Shown here piece after piece: positions 28,319 to 38,023 of a DNA stretch of 64,000 bases. Source of the stretch: Caballeronia arationis (GTDB lineage: Bacteria; Pseudomonadota; Gammaproteobacteria; Burkholderiales; Burkholderiaceae); the NCBI RefSeq assembly GCF_001544975.2, contig NZ_FCOG02000030.1, positions 1 to 64,000 of the forward strand, written 5' to 3'. Within the stretch, counting starts at the first letter, position 1. Each line of letters starts with the position of its first letter. The position numbers were made by a program, and so were the translations under genes. The notes beneath the pieces are model-generated. The model saw nothing but the letters and a program-made list of their open reading frames with translations. It had not been told where the DNA came from and made no database searches.

Positions 28319-30718
28319 TTACTGGCCCTTGAACAGGTTCATGATGTCCTGCTTTTCCTGCTCGCCGACGTCGGGCGTCGGCGCAGCCACGCCCGAAACG
28401 CCTTCCGACAGCGGCGCCTGACTCACGCCGATCGTCGCGACGAAGCCGTGTCCCGGCGTCATGTCGTCGTAGTAGAGTTCGCCGCCGAGCGAAGTCACAT
28501 CAGGTGGCTGCTGTGCGCGCCATTCCGGAACGCCGCGCAACGCGCGCGTCATGTAGTCGATCCACACCGGCAGCGCGAGCCCGCCGCCCGTTTCCTTGTC
28601 GCCGAGCGTGCGCGGATTGTCGTAGCCGATCCACGCGATCGCCACGAGCGAATGCTGATAGCCCGCGAACCAGGCGTCGCGCGAATCGTTCGTCGTGCCC
28701 GTCTTGCCGGCGAGGTCGCCGCGCTTCAGCTCATTTGTCTTCGCGCCCGTGCCGCGCTGCGCGACGCTTTGCAAGAGGCTGTTCATCACATACGCGTTGC
28801 GCGGCGTGATCGCGAGCGGCGCGCTTTCCTGCGCGACAAGCGGCTGCGGATGCGAAACCACCGAGCCGCGCGGATCGGTGATATCGGCGATCAGGTACGG
28901 ATTCACGCGATACCCGCCGTTTGCGAACACCGAATACGCGGTCGCCATCTGCAGCGGCGTGACGAGACCGGCGCCGAGCGCCATCGGCAGATAGGCCGGA
29001 TGGCGGTCGGCGTCGAAGCCGAACTTCGTGATGTACTGCTGCGTATATTTCGTGCCGATCTGGTTCAGGATGCGGATCGACACCAGGTTGCGCGACTTCT
29101 GCAGCGCCTGGCGCATGCTCATCGGGCCGTCGAAGCCGCCGCCGTAGTTCTTCGGCTCCCACGGCTGGCCACCGGTTTCGGCGGCGCTGAAGAAGAGCGG
29201 CGCGTCGTTGATGATGGTCGCCGGCGAGAGGCCTTTTTCCAGCGACGCCGAATACACGAACGGCTTGAAGCTCGACCCCGGCTGGCGCCATGCCTGCGTG
29301 ACGTGATTGAACTTGTTCTTGTTGAAGTCGAACCCGCCGACGAGCGCGCGGATCGCGCCGTCCTGAGGCACCACCGAGACGAGCGCGCCTTCCACCTGCG
29401 GCAATTGCGTGATGATCCAGTTGCCGTCGTCGCTCTTCATGAGCCGCACGATTGCGCCCGGACGGATGCGCTGGTTCGGCTGCGCGCGGGTCGAGAGCGC
29501 GTTCGAGACAAAGCGCAGGCTGTTGCCTTCTATCGTCGCCACGTTGCCGTCGATAAAGCTCGCCTTCACTTGCTTCGTGCTCGCCGACGTCACCACCGCC
29601 GCGACGATTTCCCCGTTGTCCGGATGCTCGGCGAGGGCGTCGTCGATGGCCTGTTCGCGGTCGTCGGCGTTCGCGGGCAGCTCGATGAAACCTTCCGGCC
29701 CGCGATACCCGTGACGGCGCTCGTAATCCATGAGGCCCTTGCGCACCGCGTGATACGCGGCGTCCTGGTCGGCGGAATCGATGGTCGTCACGACGTTCAG
29801 TCCACGCGTATACGCTTCCTCGCGATACTGCGCGTACATCATCTGCCGCACCATTTCCGCGACGTACTCCGCGTGCACGCTGAACTCGCGCCCCGCGCCC
29901 TTCACGACGAGCGGCTGCTTCACCGCCTGGTCGTACTGGTCCTGCGTGATGTAGCGCAGCTCCAGCATCCGCTGCAGGATGTACTCCTGACGCACCTTCG
30001 CGCGCTTCGGATTGACCACCGGGTTATACGCGGACGGCGCCTTCGGCAAGCCCGCGAGCATGGCCGACTCGGCGAGCGACACATCCTTCAGGTCCTTGCC
30101 GAAATAGACCCGTGCGGCGCTCGCGAAGCCGTACGCGCGCTGGCCGAGATAGATCTGATTCATGTACACCTCGAGAATCTGATCCTTTGTCAGCGCCCGC
30201 TCGATCTTGTAAGCCAGCAGCATCTCGTAGATCTTGCGCGTGTAGGTCTTCTCGCTCGACAGGAAGAAGTTGCGTGCCACCTGCATCGTGATCGTGCTCG
30301 CGCCCTGCGACGCGTGGCCGTTCGTCAGCGCGACGGTGCCCGCACGCAGGATGCCCGTCAGATCGACGCCGCCGTGATCGTAGAAGCGCGCGTCCTCGAT
30401 GGCGAGAATCGCTTTTTTCAGATGATCCGGCACGTCCTGGATGCGCACGACGCTACGCCGTTCCTCACCGAATTCGCCGATCAGCACGTGATCGGCCGTA
30501 TAGATTCGCAGCGGTACTTTGGGCCGGTAGTCGGTGAGTGCGTCGAGTGACGGCAGGTTCGGCTGGGCCACGACGAGCGCATATCCGAGGACGAGCCCCG
30601 CACTGATGATCAGCGCGAAAATACATATGAAAAATCCCAGAAAAAGCCGCAGCAATAACGGGCGTTTCTTCCGCTTGGGCGGCTGGGACGGCGGGGTCGA
30701 CGGGGTAGAGGATTGCAT
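28319..30718 (-). CDS. mrcA: Penicillin-binding protein 1A
   Basis: A bifunctional class A enzyme that polymerises and cross-links peptidoglycan. The protein has 799 residues with a membrane anchor near residues 24-50. The glycosyltransferase domain shows AIEDARFYDHGG and QGASTITMQVARN. The transpeptidase domain has the SXXK box in PGSSFKPFVYS, SRN in QKSRNLVSIR, and KTG in AGKTGTTNDSRD. An inserted OB-like region (NQRIRPGAIVRL) separates them. It is divergent from pilM, as in other proteobacteria. Confidence 0.96.
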   Translation of the reverse strand: MQSSTPSTPPSQPPKRKKRPLLLRLFLGFFICIFALIISAGLVLGYALVVAQPNLPSLDALTDYRPKVPLRIYTADHVLIGEFGEERRSVVRIQDVPDHLKKAILAIEDARFYDHGGVDLTGILRAGTVALTNGHASQGASTITMQVARNFFLSSEKTYTRKIYEMLLAYKIERALTKDQILEVYMNQIYLGQRAYGFASAARVYFGKDLKDVSLAESAMLAGLPKAPSAYNPVVNPKRAKVRQEYILQRMLELRYITQDQYDQAVKQPLVVKGAGREFSVHAEYVAEMVRQMMYAQYREEAYTRGLNVVTTIDSADQDAAYHAVRKGLMDYERRHGYRGPEGFIELPANADDREQAIDDALAEHPDNGEIVAAVVTSASTKQVKASFIDGNVATIEGNSLRFVSNALSTRAQPNQRIRPGAIVRLMKSDDGNWIITQLPQVEGALVSVVPQDGAIRALVGGFDFNKNKFNHVTQAWRQPGSSFKPFVYSASLEKGLSPATIINDAPLFFSAAETGGQPWEPKNYGGGFDGPMSMRQALQKSRNLVSIRILNQIGTKYTQQYITKFGFDADRHPAYLPMALGAGLVTPLQMATAYSVFANGGYRVNPYLIADITDPRGSVVSHPQPLVAQESAPLAITPRNAYVMNSLLQSVAQRGTGAKTNELKRGDLAGKTGTTNDSRDAWFAGYQHSLVAIAWIGYDNPRTLGDKETGGGLALPVWIDYMTRALRGVPEWRAQQPPDVTSLGGELYYDDMTPGHGFVATIGVSQAPLSEGVSGVAAPTPDVGEQEKQDIMNLFKGQ

Positions 30719-30743
30719 AGCACCACCAAAAAACGGTCCCGCG

Positions 30744-30749
30744 ATTATA
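30744..30749 (-). promoter_or_regulatory. Candidate -10 of the mrcA promoter
   Basis: A perfect TATAAT on the minus strand, 26 bases before the mrcA start. The only good -35-like hexamer (CTGACA) is 21 bases further upstream, longer than the usual spacing, so the assignment is tentative. Confidence 0.4.
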
Positions 30750-30911
30750 GCTGCCCCACTTTACCGGCTTTGTCAGCGAAGGTACGCAGCGAGCGACGCG
30801 TGTCGCTCGCGTTAGCCGTTCGGACGAATGTTCTCGGGGCGCTGCCCTCACCACAATTCTCCTACTGCAAGCGGCCGAACGGTTCGGCGCGATGGAATAC
30901 AGGAGGCGGGA

Positions 30912-31907
30912 ATGGGCAGGGAACAGGCGTTGCGCGGATCGGTGCTGACGGTCACGCGCCGGTACGCAGCGGGAATCGATGTGAGCGAGCGGGCGGTGCG
31001 CGTGGCCGTCGTGAGCAGGCGGCTGCGGGCGAACGGGCCGGTGTGCGTCGAGCATCTGGAGTCGGTGCCGCTAGAAGCGGGGGCGGTGATCGGCGGCGAT
31101 TTCGTCGATCGCCACTCGGTGGCCGCCGCCTTGCGCGAGGCGTTCGCGCGGCTGCCCGCCCGCGGCACGTGGCGCGGGCTGCGTTGCGCGATGGGACTGC
31201 CGGCATCCGCGACGCTGTTGACGCGCGTGCCGATTTCGCGGCTGATCGAGGCGCACGAGAGCGCGGCGGGCGGCCGCGATCCGCTCGGCCTCCTCGAACC
31301 GGCAGTGCTCGCCGAAGCCGAGCGCGCGGCGGGCATCGAGCGCGCCGCGCTCGCGGTCGACTGGTCGGTCGAGCCGCAGGACGACAGATGCGCGCAGGTG
31401 TCGATTGCGGCGACCGCGCGGCAACACGTGGAGTCGCGTGTCGAGACGGCGGCCGCGGCGGGTATCGCGCTGTCCGCTATCGACGGCGAACCCGCCGCCG
31501 CGCTACGAGCGATGCGCCATGCGGGCACGATCGAAATCGATTCGCGTGACCATTACATCGCGTGCTGGGTGGAGAGCACGGGACTCTACGCGTGGCTCGT
31601 CGGCGAGGACGGCGTGGAGAACGAGTTGCGCTATCCGTCGCCCGAATATTCGTCCGTTCCGGACGCACTGCGCGATCTGGTCGGCGAGAAAGGACCGCCG
31701 GACTGGGTGTTCGTCGGCGGAGACGTCGAGCTGCTGGCTCACGCGGACTGCGCGCCGGCGCAACTTTCCGCGACCCTGCGCTGTCCCGTGCTGCCGTTCG
31801 AGTGCGCGCCGTTCTGCAATGGCGCGAGTTCCATCGACGAAACGCTGCGGCACTCGCCGCGCTTTGCGGTCGCGTTCGGACTTGCGCTTCGCGAGGTGAT
31901 GCAATGA
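30912..31907 (+). CDS. pilM: Type IV pilus assembly protein PilM
   Basis: PilM is an actin-like cytoplasmic ATPase-fold protein that binds the PilN N-terminus in the alignment complex of type IV pili or competence pili. ATG 30912 follows a perfect AGGAGG and gives 331 residues. The phosphate-1 loop is seen in AAGIDVSERAVRVAVVS. Sequence conservation is modest and the identification leans on position: first in pilMNO(P)Q, divergent from mrcA. It overlaps pilN by four bases. Confidence 0.85.
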   Translation: MGREQALRGSVLTVTRRYAAGIDVSERAVRVAVVSRRLRANGPVCVEHLESVPLEAGAVIGGDFVDRHSVAAALREAFARLPARGTWRGLRCAMGLPASATLLTRVPISRLIEAHESAAGGRDPLGLLEPAVLAEAERAAGIERAALAVDWSVEPQDDRCAQVSIAATARQHVESRVETAAAAGIALSAIDGEPAAALRAMRHAGTIEIDSRDHYIACWVESTGLYAWLVGEDGVENELRYPSPEYSSVPDALRDLVGEKGPPDWVFVGGDVELLAHADCAPAQLSATLRCPVLPFECAPFCNGASSIDETLRHSPRFAVAFGLALREVMQ

Positions 31908-32554
31908 CGAGCCTCGTACTGGTCGATGGTTTCAACGTCCTTCCCTATCGATCGAAAAAACGGCGGGAAGCGCGCAACCGGCGGCTCACGGCGCTGGCTG
32001 CCGCTGCGCTCGCGGGCTGTGCGGCGGTCGGCGCGGCGGCGGGCTGGGATGCGTTCGAACGCGCTCGGCTTGATGAGCGGCGCCTGGCGCTCGAAGCGTC
32101 CTTGCGCGCGTCGGGCGCGAAAGTGGCGGGGCACGGCAGCCTGACCGAAGCCGAAGCGCAACGGCGCCGCGCGCGCGATACCGCCGGGCCGCTCGCCGCG
32201 CCGGCCGCGCGCTTTCTTGCATTGCTCGACGCGCTCGCTGATGCGCAGCAGGGTGGCGTCGCTTTGCAGCGCGTGTCGCAGCGGACGAACGAGGTCGAAC
32301 TGGCCGCGTTCGCGTCCGATTCGCAGGCGGCGGCGCGCTGGCTCAAGCGCCTGGAGGCCGTGCGCGGCGTGCAGGCGGTCGAAGTGGTCGAAATGAAGCG
32401 GCCGGCTCCGGCGCCGGTGCGCGCGAAAGCGACCCAGACGCCCGGTATCGCGAGCGGCTATGAATTCACCGCGCTCGTGCGATGGACGGTCGAGACGCCG
32501 CTTGCGCCTCCGAAGAAGGCGCTCGTGGCTTCGGCCAAAGGGAGTTCGAAATGA
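31904..32554 (+). CDS. pilN: Type IV pilus assembly protein PilN
   Basis: PilN is an inner-membrane protein whose short cytoplasmic N-terminus docks in PilM. The protein has 216 residues. The docking motif reads DGFNVLPYRSKKRRE (compare INLLPYR in other species). A membrane segment covers about residues 28-48, then a coiled coil and a ferredoxin-like periplasmic domain. Start and stop overlap pilM and the pilO-pilP gene by ATGA. The identification is from the motif and gene order. Confidence 0.84.
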   Translation: MTSLVLVDGFNVLPYRSKKRREARNRRLTALAAAALAGCAAVGAAAGWDAFERARLDERRLALEASLRASGAKVAGHGSLTEAEAQRRRARDTAGPLAAPAARFLALLDALADAQQGGVALQRVSQRTNEVELAAFASDSQAAARWLKRLEAVRGVQAVEVVEMKRPAPAPVRAKATQTPGIASGYEFTALVRWTVETPLAPPKKALVASAKGSSK

Positions 32555-33423
32555 GCACGCTCCCAATGAATCTCAACCGTCCGATTCGACGTAAGAACCG
32601 TCTCAAGCGACTTATCCTGGAACCGATCGACTTGTGGAGCCGTCGGCGGATAATTCTCAGCGCGGTAGCGATCGGCGTGATCGTGGGCGCGCTTGGCGTG
32701 CACGCGTACCGTGCGTCGGGCGCGAGCGGGCTGGACGCCAGCCGCTCGGCGCTCGAAGAAGCGCAAAAGCGCGCACAGCGAACCGACCGTATGATCGACG
32801 CGCTGCCGGAATTCCGCAGGCGCGCGGGCTTGCCGGAGAACGCGTCCGTGCGCTGGAGCACGGCCGACGCGCTGCACGCGATCTCGACGCTCGCCGCGCA
32901 AGGCGGGCTGCGGCTCGGCTCGGTCGTGCCCGTCGCGGCTTCGAAGAGCGGCGCGGCGGACGGCGAGCGGGCGCTGAAACTGCGTGCGGAAGGCACGTTC
33001 GGCGAAGTGCATCGGTTTCTCGACGCGCTCGGCTCGCTTCCGTGGCTGGTCGTCGCCGATGCAGTGCAGTTGAAGCGCGGGCCGGGTTCGCTCACGGTCG
33101 ACGCGACGTTGCGCGTCTTCGAAACGCTGCCTGCTGTCGCGCGCCCCGCGAACACCGATTCTCGTGACGTCTCTCTCATCGATCCGTTCGGCAAGGAGGG
33201 CTCGGCTGCGTCCGGCCCGGCGGGCGACATGCTGCTCGTCGGGACGCTGCTCGGGCGCGAGCGCGCGATGGCGCTGGTGGAGACGGCGAAGGGCGTCGAC
33301 GGCTTCGCGACCGGCCAGCTGATCGGTGATGAATGGCTCGGACGCGTCCATGCCCGTTCGATCGATCTTTCGCGCGACGACGGCGGCTCGCGTTCGGTGG
33401 CATTCGTGGAGGATCGTCCGTGA
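32551..33423 (+). CDS. pilO: PilO-PilP fusion protein of the pilus alignment complex
   Basis: The protein has 290 residues and appears to join two pilus proteins that are usually separate. Residues 1-33 are basic and cytoplasmic, 34-53 form the membrane anchor (IILSAVAIGVIVGALGVHAY), and a coiled coil and PilO-like domain follow to about 200. From residue 211 the sequence turns into a PilP-like domain: DPFGKEG, then MLLVGTLLGRERAMALVE and GQLIGDEWLGRVHARSIDL. No separate pilP lies in the operon. PilP normally bridges PilN/PilO to the PilQ secretin, so the fusion would link them covalently. Confidence 0.8.
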   Translation: MSTLPMNLNRPIRRKNRLKRLILEPIDLWSRRRIILSAVAIGVIVGALGVHAYRASGASGLDASRSALEEAQKRAQRTDRMIDALPEFRRRAGLPENASVRWSTADALHAISTLAAQGGLRLGSVVPVAASKSGAADGERALKLRAEGTFGEVHRFLDALGSLPWLVVADAVQLKRGPGSLTVDATLRVFETLPAVARPANTDSRDVSLIDPFGKEGSAASGPAGDMLLVGTLLGRERAMALVETAKGVDGFATGQLIGDEWLGRVHARSIDLSRDDGGSRSVAFVEDRP

Positions 33424-34955
33424 AAGCGCAAGCATCGATGAAGACGCGGCGGCGGACGCTCGCCATCGCCGCCGTTCTGTTGTGCCGGGCGCTGGCTGCC
33501 GAAAGCGCGGTCCCGCCGCTGCCCCCGCTGCCCGATACGCTGCCGACTGACCAGTTCGCTGTCGATACGACCGTGCCGGTTGCCGCGTCAACCGAGCCGT
33601 CCGACGCAGCCGCGCAGGATTCCGCGTGGCTCGCGCCTGCCGAAAAACCGGCCGAGAAGCCCGCGGTCACGAATGCACCCGCCGCCGACGCAGCGCCGCC
33701 GCTCCAGCGTCTGAGCCGCGCCGACGCGTCCCAGACCGCCGCAACCGGCGACGGCAAGCCGATCACGCTGAACCTGAAAAACGCCGACTTGCCCGCGGTG
33801 CTTCAGACTTTCACGAAGTTCTCGGAGCTGAACATCGTTGCGAGCGAGAAGATTCGCGGGGTCGTCACGATGAATCTGACGAACGTGCCGTGGCGGCGGG
33901 CGTTCGACACGCTTCTAGAAGTCAACGGCCTCGCGATGGAACGCCACGGCGATGTGATCTGGGTCGCGCCGCTCACGGAACTGGCGGCGCGCGAAAAGCT
34001 GCGCTTCGAGGCGCACGCGCGCGCCGCGGATCTCGAACCGCTCGCGAGCCGCACGTTCGCGTTGCGCTATACGCGCGCCGACGACGTCAGGAAGCTCCTG
34101 ACGGGCGCGGGCAGCCAGCGTGTGCTGTCCAAACGCGGCTCGGTGATGGCGGACTCGCGCACCAACCTGCTGTTCGTCACGGACCTGGACGCGCGGATCG
34201 CGCAGATCGCCGAACTGATCGCACGCATCGACAGGCCGACGCCGCAGGTGATGATCGAGGCGAGGATCGTCGAGGGAGACGCCGGTTTTTCGCGCAATCT
34301 CGGCGTCAAGCTTTCCATGACGGGGCCGGGCGACTCGCCGCGCGGCGTCGTGGGCGGCAAGGACGGCGCGATCTACGACCTGTCGGCGCGGCCGATTTCC
34401 GGTTTCGACGCCGCGACGGCCGGCCTCACGCTCTTCGCTGCGCAGGCGACGCGGCTCCTGAACGTCGAACTGAGCGCGCTGGAGGCGGAAGGGCGCGGGC
34501 AGATTGTGTCGAGTCCGCGCGTGATCACGGCGGATCGCGTGAAAGCGCTCGTCGAGCAGGGCACGGAGCTTCCTTACCGGGCGAAGGTCGGAAATGGCGT
34601 GTCGGGGGTGCAGTTTCGGCGCGCTGCGCTCAAACTGGAGGTCGAGCCGCAGATCACGCCGCACGGGCGCGTGATCCTGGACCTGGACGTGTCAAAGGAC
34701 AGCGTCGGCGAAGAGACCGCCGCCGGTCCGGCGATCAACACGAAACACGTGCAGACGCGCGTCGAAGTGAAAGACGGAGGGACGGTGGCGATCGGCGGCA
34801 TTTATTCTGCAGACGAACGGGAAGACGTGACGGGCGTGCCGCTGCTGTCGAAAATTCCGGTTGTCGGCTGGTTTTTCAGGCACGACACGCGGCGAACCTC
34901 GAAGAGCGAGCTGGTGATCTTCATCACGCCGCATGTCGTGACGCCGCCGGGCTGA
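33420..34955 (+). CDS. pilQ: Type IV pilus secretin PilQ (short form)
   Basis: PilQ is the outer-membrane secretin through which the pilus or DNA passes. GTG 33420 overlaps the previous stop and follows GGAGG by seven bases, giving 511 residues. A signal peptide is followed by a Pro/Ala-rich stretch, then an STN-like domain from about residue 114 ([17 protein letters not shown]). A secretin N domain near 205-275 ([17 protein letters not shown]) and the secretin core to the end ([19 protein letters not shown]) follow. No peptidoglycan-binding AMIN domain is seen, and the protein is shorter than the usual 700 or so residues. Confidence 0.87.
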   Translation: MKAQASMKTRRRTLAIAAVLLCRALAAESAVPPLPPLPDTLPTDQFAVDTTVPVAASTEPSDAAAQDSAWLAPAEKPAEKPAVTNAPAADAAPPLQRLSRADASQTAATGDGKPITLNLKNADLPAVLQTFTKFSELNIVASEKIRGVVTMNLTNVPWRRAFDTLLEVNGLAMERHGDVIWVAPLTELAAREKLRFEAHARAADLEPLASRTFALRYTRADDVRKLLTGAGSQRVLSKRGSVMADSRTNLLFVTDLDARIAQIAELIARIDRPTPQVMIEARIVEGDAGFSRNLGVKLSMTGPGDSPRGVVGGKDGAIYDLSARPISGFDAATAGLTLFAAQATRLLNVELSALEAEGRGQIVSSPRVITADRVKALVEQGTELPYRAKVGNGVSGVQFRRAALKLEVEPQITPHGRVILDLDVSKDSVGEETAAGPAINTKHVQTRVEVKDGGTVAIGGIYSADEREDVTGVPLLSKIPVVGWFFRHDTRRTSKSELVIFITPHVVTPPG

Positions 34956-35053
34956 CGAAGCCCGCCGGAGGGGCGTCCAGACTCGACAAAGCGGGCGGTT
35001 TGCCCTTAAGCTGCCGCACGAACAAAATTCAGATTCACCTTAAAGGAACCGAG

Positions 35054-35605
35054 TTGCAGGCCGGGCACGCGAACGCGAACATCTTTTTTGTCGGACTCAT
35101 GGGGGCGGGAAAAACCACCGTGGGCCGTGCGGTTGCGCGCCGTCTGCAGCGATCGTTCATCGATTCCGACCACGAGATCGAGGCGCGCACCGGCGCGCGG
35201 ATTCCGGTCATCTGGGAACTTGAGGGCGAGGAAGGATTCCGGCAGCGCGAGGCGAGCATCATCGATGAATTGTCGCAGCGCGACGGTATCGTCCTCGCGA
35301 CGGGCGGCGGCGCGGTATTGCGCCCTGAAAATCGCGAACATCTGAAATCTCGCGGCATCGTCGTTTATCTGCGCGCAAATCCTCACGATCTCTGGCAGCG
35401 TACGCGTCGCGACAAGAACCGGCCGCTGCTCCAGACCGACGATCCGCGCGGCAAGCTCGAAGCGCTCTTCACGACGCGCGATCCGCTCTATCACGACTGC
35501 GCGCATTTCGTCGTCGAAACCGGGCGGCCGACCGTGAACGCGCTCGTCAATATGGTCCTGATGCAACTAGAGATGGCCGGCGTCGTCAAACCGGCTGAGT
35601 CATAA
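35054..35605 (+). CDS. aroK: Shikimate kinase (TTG start)
   Basis: AroK phosphorylates shikimate at the 3-hydroxyl in the chorismate pathway. TTG 35054, after AAAGGAA, gives [20 protein letters not shown] and 183 residues; no ATG fits. The P-loop is GLMGAGKTT, shikimate binding is in [11 protein letters not shown] and [14 protein letters not shown], and the lid has RDKNRPLL. It is followed by aroB with overlapping stop and start, the order seen in many proteobacteria after pilQ. Confidence 0.93.
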   Translation: MQAGHANANIFFVGLMGAGKTTVGRAVARRLQRSFIDSDHEIEARTGARIPVIWELEGEEGFRQREASIIDELSQRDGIVLATGGGAVLRPENREHLKSRGIVVYLRANPHDLWQRTRRDKNRPLLQTDDPRGKLEALFTTRDPLYHDCAHFVVETGRPTVNALVNMVLMQLEMAGVVKPAES

Positions 35606-35613
35606 TGTCCGCC

Positions 35614-36690
35614 ATGATTACCGTCAACGTCGAACTGGGCGAGCGCGCCTATCCCATCCACATCGGTGCCGATCTCATCGGGCGGACCGAACTGTTTGCG
35701 CCGCATATCGCCGGATCGTCGGTCGCGATCGTCACCAATTCCACTGTCGATCCGCTCTACGGCGAGACGCTGCGCGCCGCGCTCGCGCCGCTCGGCAAGA
35801 AGGTGACGACCGTCGTCCTGCCGGATGGCGAAGCGCACAAGAACTGGGAAACGCTCAACCAGATCTTCGATTCGCTGCTGACCGAACGCGCCGACCGCAA
35901 GACGACGCTGATCGCGCTCGGCGGCGGCGTCGTCGGCGACATGACGGGTTTTGCCGCTGCATGCTACATGCGCGGCGTGCCGTTCATCCAGGTCCCGACC
36001 ACGCTGCTTTCGCAAGTCGATTCGTCGGTCGGCGGCAAGACCGGGATCAACCATCCGCTCGGCAAGAACATGATCGGCGCGTTCTATCAGCCGCAAGCCG
36101 TGATCGCCGACATCGGCGTGCTGCGCAGTTTGCCGCAACGCGAACTCGCGGCCGGGCTCGCCGAAGTGATCAAGACAGGCGCGATCGCGGACGCGGAATT
36201 TTTCCAGTGGATCGAAGCAAATATCGACGCGCTCAACCGCCGCGACCCGGAAGCGCTCGCGCACGCGGTCAAGCGCTCGTGCGAGATCAAGGCGTCCGTG
36301 GTTGCCGCCGACGAACGCGAAGGCGGCTTGCGCGCGATCCTCAACTTCGGCCACACCTTCGGTCACGCGATCGAAGCGGGCCTCGGCTACGGCGAATGGC
36401 TGCATGGCGAGGCGGTCGGCTGCGGGATGGTGATGGCGGGCGATCTCTCGGTGCGGCTCGGCAAGCTCGACGAAGCGTCGCGCAGGCGTCTCGTCGACGT
36501 AATCTCGGCGGCGAAGCTGCCGGTGAGGGCGCCCGTGCTCGGCGCGGATCGTTACATCGACCTGATGAAGGTCGACAAGAAGGCCGAGGCGGGCGAGATC
36601 AAATTCATCCTGCTGACGCGCTTCGGCGACACGCAGATCACGAACGCACCCGACGAAGCGGTGCGCGCGACACTCGCGGCAAGCGTCTGA
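35614..36690 (+). CDS. aroB: 3-dehydroquinate synthase
   Basis: AroB makes 3-dehydroquinate from DAHP using NAD and zinc, the second step of the chorismate pathway. ATG 35614 ([19 protein letters not shown]) matches the usual start and gives 358 residues; ATG 35605, which overlaps the aroK stop as TAATG, would add three. NAD binding is seen in [13 protein letters not shown] and [14 protein letters not shown]. Zinc ligands are in [15 protein letters not shown], and [11 protein letters not shown] is a further family motif. Confidence 0.95.
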   Translation: MITVNVELGERAYPIHIGADLIGRTELFAPHIAGSSVAIVTNSTVDPLYGETLRAALAPLGKKVTTVVLPDGEAHKNWETLNQIFDSLLTERADRKTTLIALGGGVVGDMTGFAAACYMRGVPFIQVPTTLLSQVDSSVGGKTGINHPLGKNMIGAFYQPQAVIADIGVLRSLPQRELAAGLAEVIKTGAIADAEFFQWIEANIDALNRRDPEALAHAVKRSCEIKASVVAADEREGGLRAILNFGHTFGHAIEAGLGYGEWLHGEAVGCGMVMAGDLSVRLGKLDEASRRRLVDVISAAKLPVRAPVLGADRYIDLMKVDKKAEAGEIKFILLTRFGDTQITNAPDEAVRATLAASV

Positions 36691-36735
36691 GCCAATACGC
36701 GGCGGCCGGAACACGATGATGATGCGGAGCAGCCG

Positions 36736-37956
36736 GTGAGCGAAACAGAACGAAAGCTGGTCCTGGGCACGCCTGCAGCGTTCGCGCTGGAAGCGCATCT
36801 CGCGTCGTACGCGGCCCATTCCGAGACTTCGCGCGGCCGGCGCTTTCCCGAAGCCCCGCCTTCCGCTCGCACCGAGTTCCAGCGCGATCGCGATCGCATC
36901 GTGCATTCCACGGCGTTTCGTCGGCTCGAATACAAGACGCAGGTCTTCGTGAATCACGAAGGCGACCTGTTCCGCACGCGCCTCACGCACAGTCTCGAAG
37001 TCGCGCAGATCGCGCGGTCGGTAGCGCGCAATCTGCGCGTGAACGAAGACCTCGTCGAAGCGATTTCGCTTGCGCACGATCTCGGCCACACGCCTTTCGG
37101 CCACGCGGGCCAGGATGCGCTGCACGAATGCATGCGCGATCACGGCGGCTTCGAACACAATCTGCAGAGTCTCGCCGTCGTCGACCAGCTCGAAGAGCAC
37201 TACGGCGCGTTCAACGGCCTCAATCTTTGCTTCGAGACCCGCGAAGGCATCCTCAAGCATTGCTCGCGCGAGAACGCGCGCAAGCTGGGCGAACTCGGCG
37301 AGCGCTTTCTCACCGGCAAGCAGCCGTCGATCGAAGCGCAGATCGCGAATGTCGCCGACGAGATCGCGTACAACAATCACGACGTCGACGACGGCCTGCG
37401 CTCCGGCTTCATCACGCTCGACCAGCTGTCCGAAGTGAGCCTGTGGCACACGCATCACGAGGCGGCGAAGAACGAGTTTCCGCGCATCGACGGGCGTCGG
37501 CTGATCCACGAGACGATCCGCCGCATCATCAACACGCTGATCGTCGATCTGATCGACACGACGAGCATGCATCTCGCGCGCGTGCGCCCCGAGTCGATCG
37601 ACGACGTGCGCAATGCGCCGCCGCTCGTCGCGCACAGCGAGGAGATCGCGTCGCAGGCGGCCTCGCTCAAGCGCTTCCTGTTCAAGAACCTGTACCGCCA
37701 TTACCGCGTGATGCGCATGGCGAACAAGGCGCAACGCGTCGTGACCGGCCTCTTCGAGGCATTCACCGACGATCCGCGGCTCCTGCCGCCCGCCTATCAG
37801 GCGCGCGGTCCGGTGGCGGAGGAATCGGCGAACGATCCTGCCGCGCCGACCTACGACAGCTCACAGGCGCGCCTGATCGCGCACTACATCGCCGGCATGA
37901 CCGATCGCTATGCATTGAAGGAATATCAACGCCTGTTTGTCATCGACGATAACTAG
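36736..37956 (+). CDS. dgt: dGTP triphosphohydrolase-like HD-domain protein
   Basis: These enzymes hydrolyse dNTPs to nucleosides and triphosphate; this shorter subtype has less certain substrates than the enterobacterial enzyme. The start is GTG 36736, giving 406 residues. The HD metal site is H85 ([10 protein letters not shown]), H114-D115 ([15 protein letters not shown]) and an aspartate near 207 ([16 protein letters not shown]). [11 protein letters not shown] upstream of it is also conserved. It follows aroB by 45 bases. A 67-base spacer leads into ugpB, with no terminator seen. Confidence 0.92.
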   Translation: MSETERKLVLGTPAAFALEAHLASYAAHSETSRGRRFPEAPPSARTEFQRDRDRIVHSTAFRRLEYKTQVFVNHEGDLFRTRLTHSLEVAQIARSVARNLRVNEDLVEAISLAHDLGHTPFGHAGQDALHECMRDHGGFEHNLQSLAVVDQLEEHYGAFNGLNLCFETREGILKHCSRENARKLGELGERFLTGKQPSIEAQIANVADEIAYNNHDVDDGLRSGFITLDQLSEVSLWHTHHEAAKNEFPRIDGRRLIHETIRRIINTLIVDLIDTTSMHLARVRPESIDDVRNAPPLVAHSEEIASQAASLKRFLFKNLYRHYRVMRMANKAQRVVTGLFEAFTDDPRLLPPAYQARGPVAEESANDPAAPTYDSSQARLIAHYIAGMTDRYALKEYQRLFVIDDN

Positions 37957-38023
37957 AATCGGCGCTTTTTCCATGCTGCTTGTGCCGCATGGGCGTCAGC
38001 TTCACCAAAACGGAGACGTATCG

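Noticed and set aside
28448-30550. A 700-residue open frame on the plus strand over mrcA
   Set aside because: Antisense shadow of PBP1A with shadow-type composition and no ribosome-binding site.
34949-34963. A hairpin at the pilQ stop as a terminator
   Set aside because: Only about six base pairs, no T-run, and partly inside the coding sequence.
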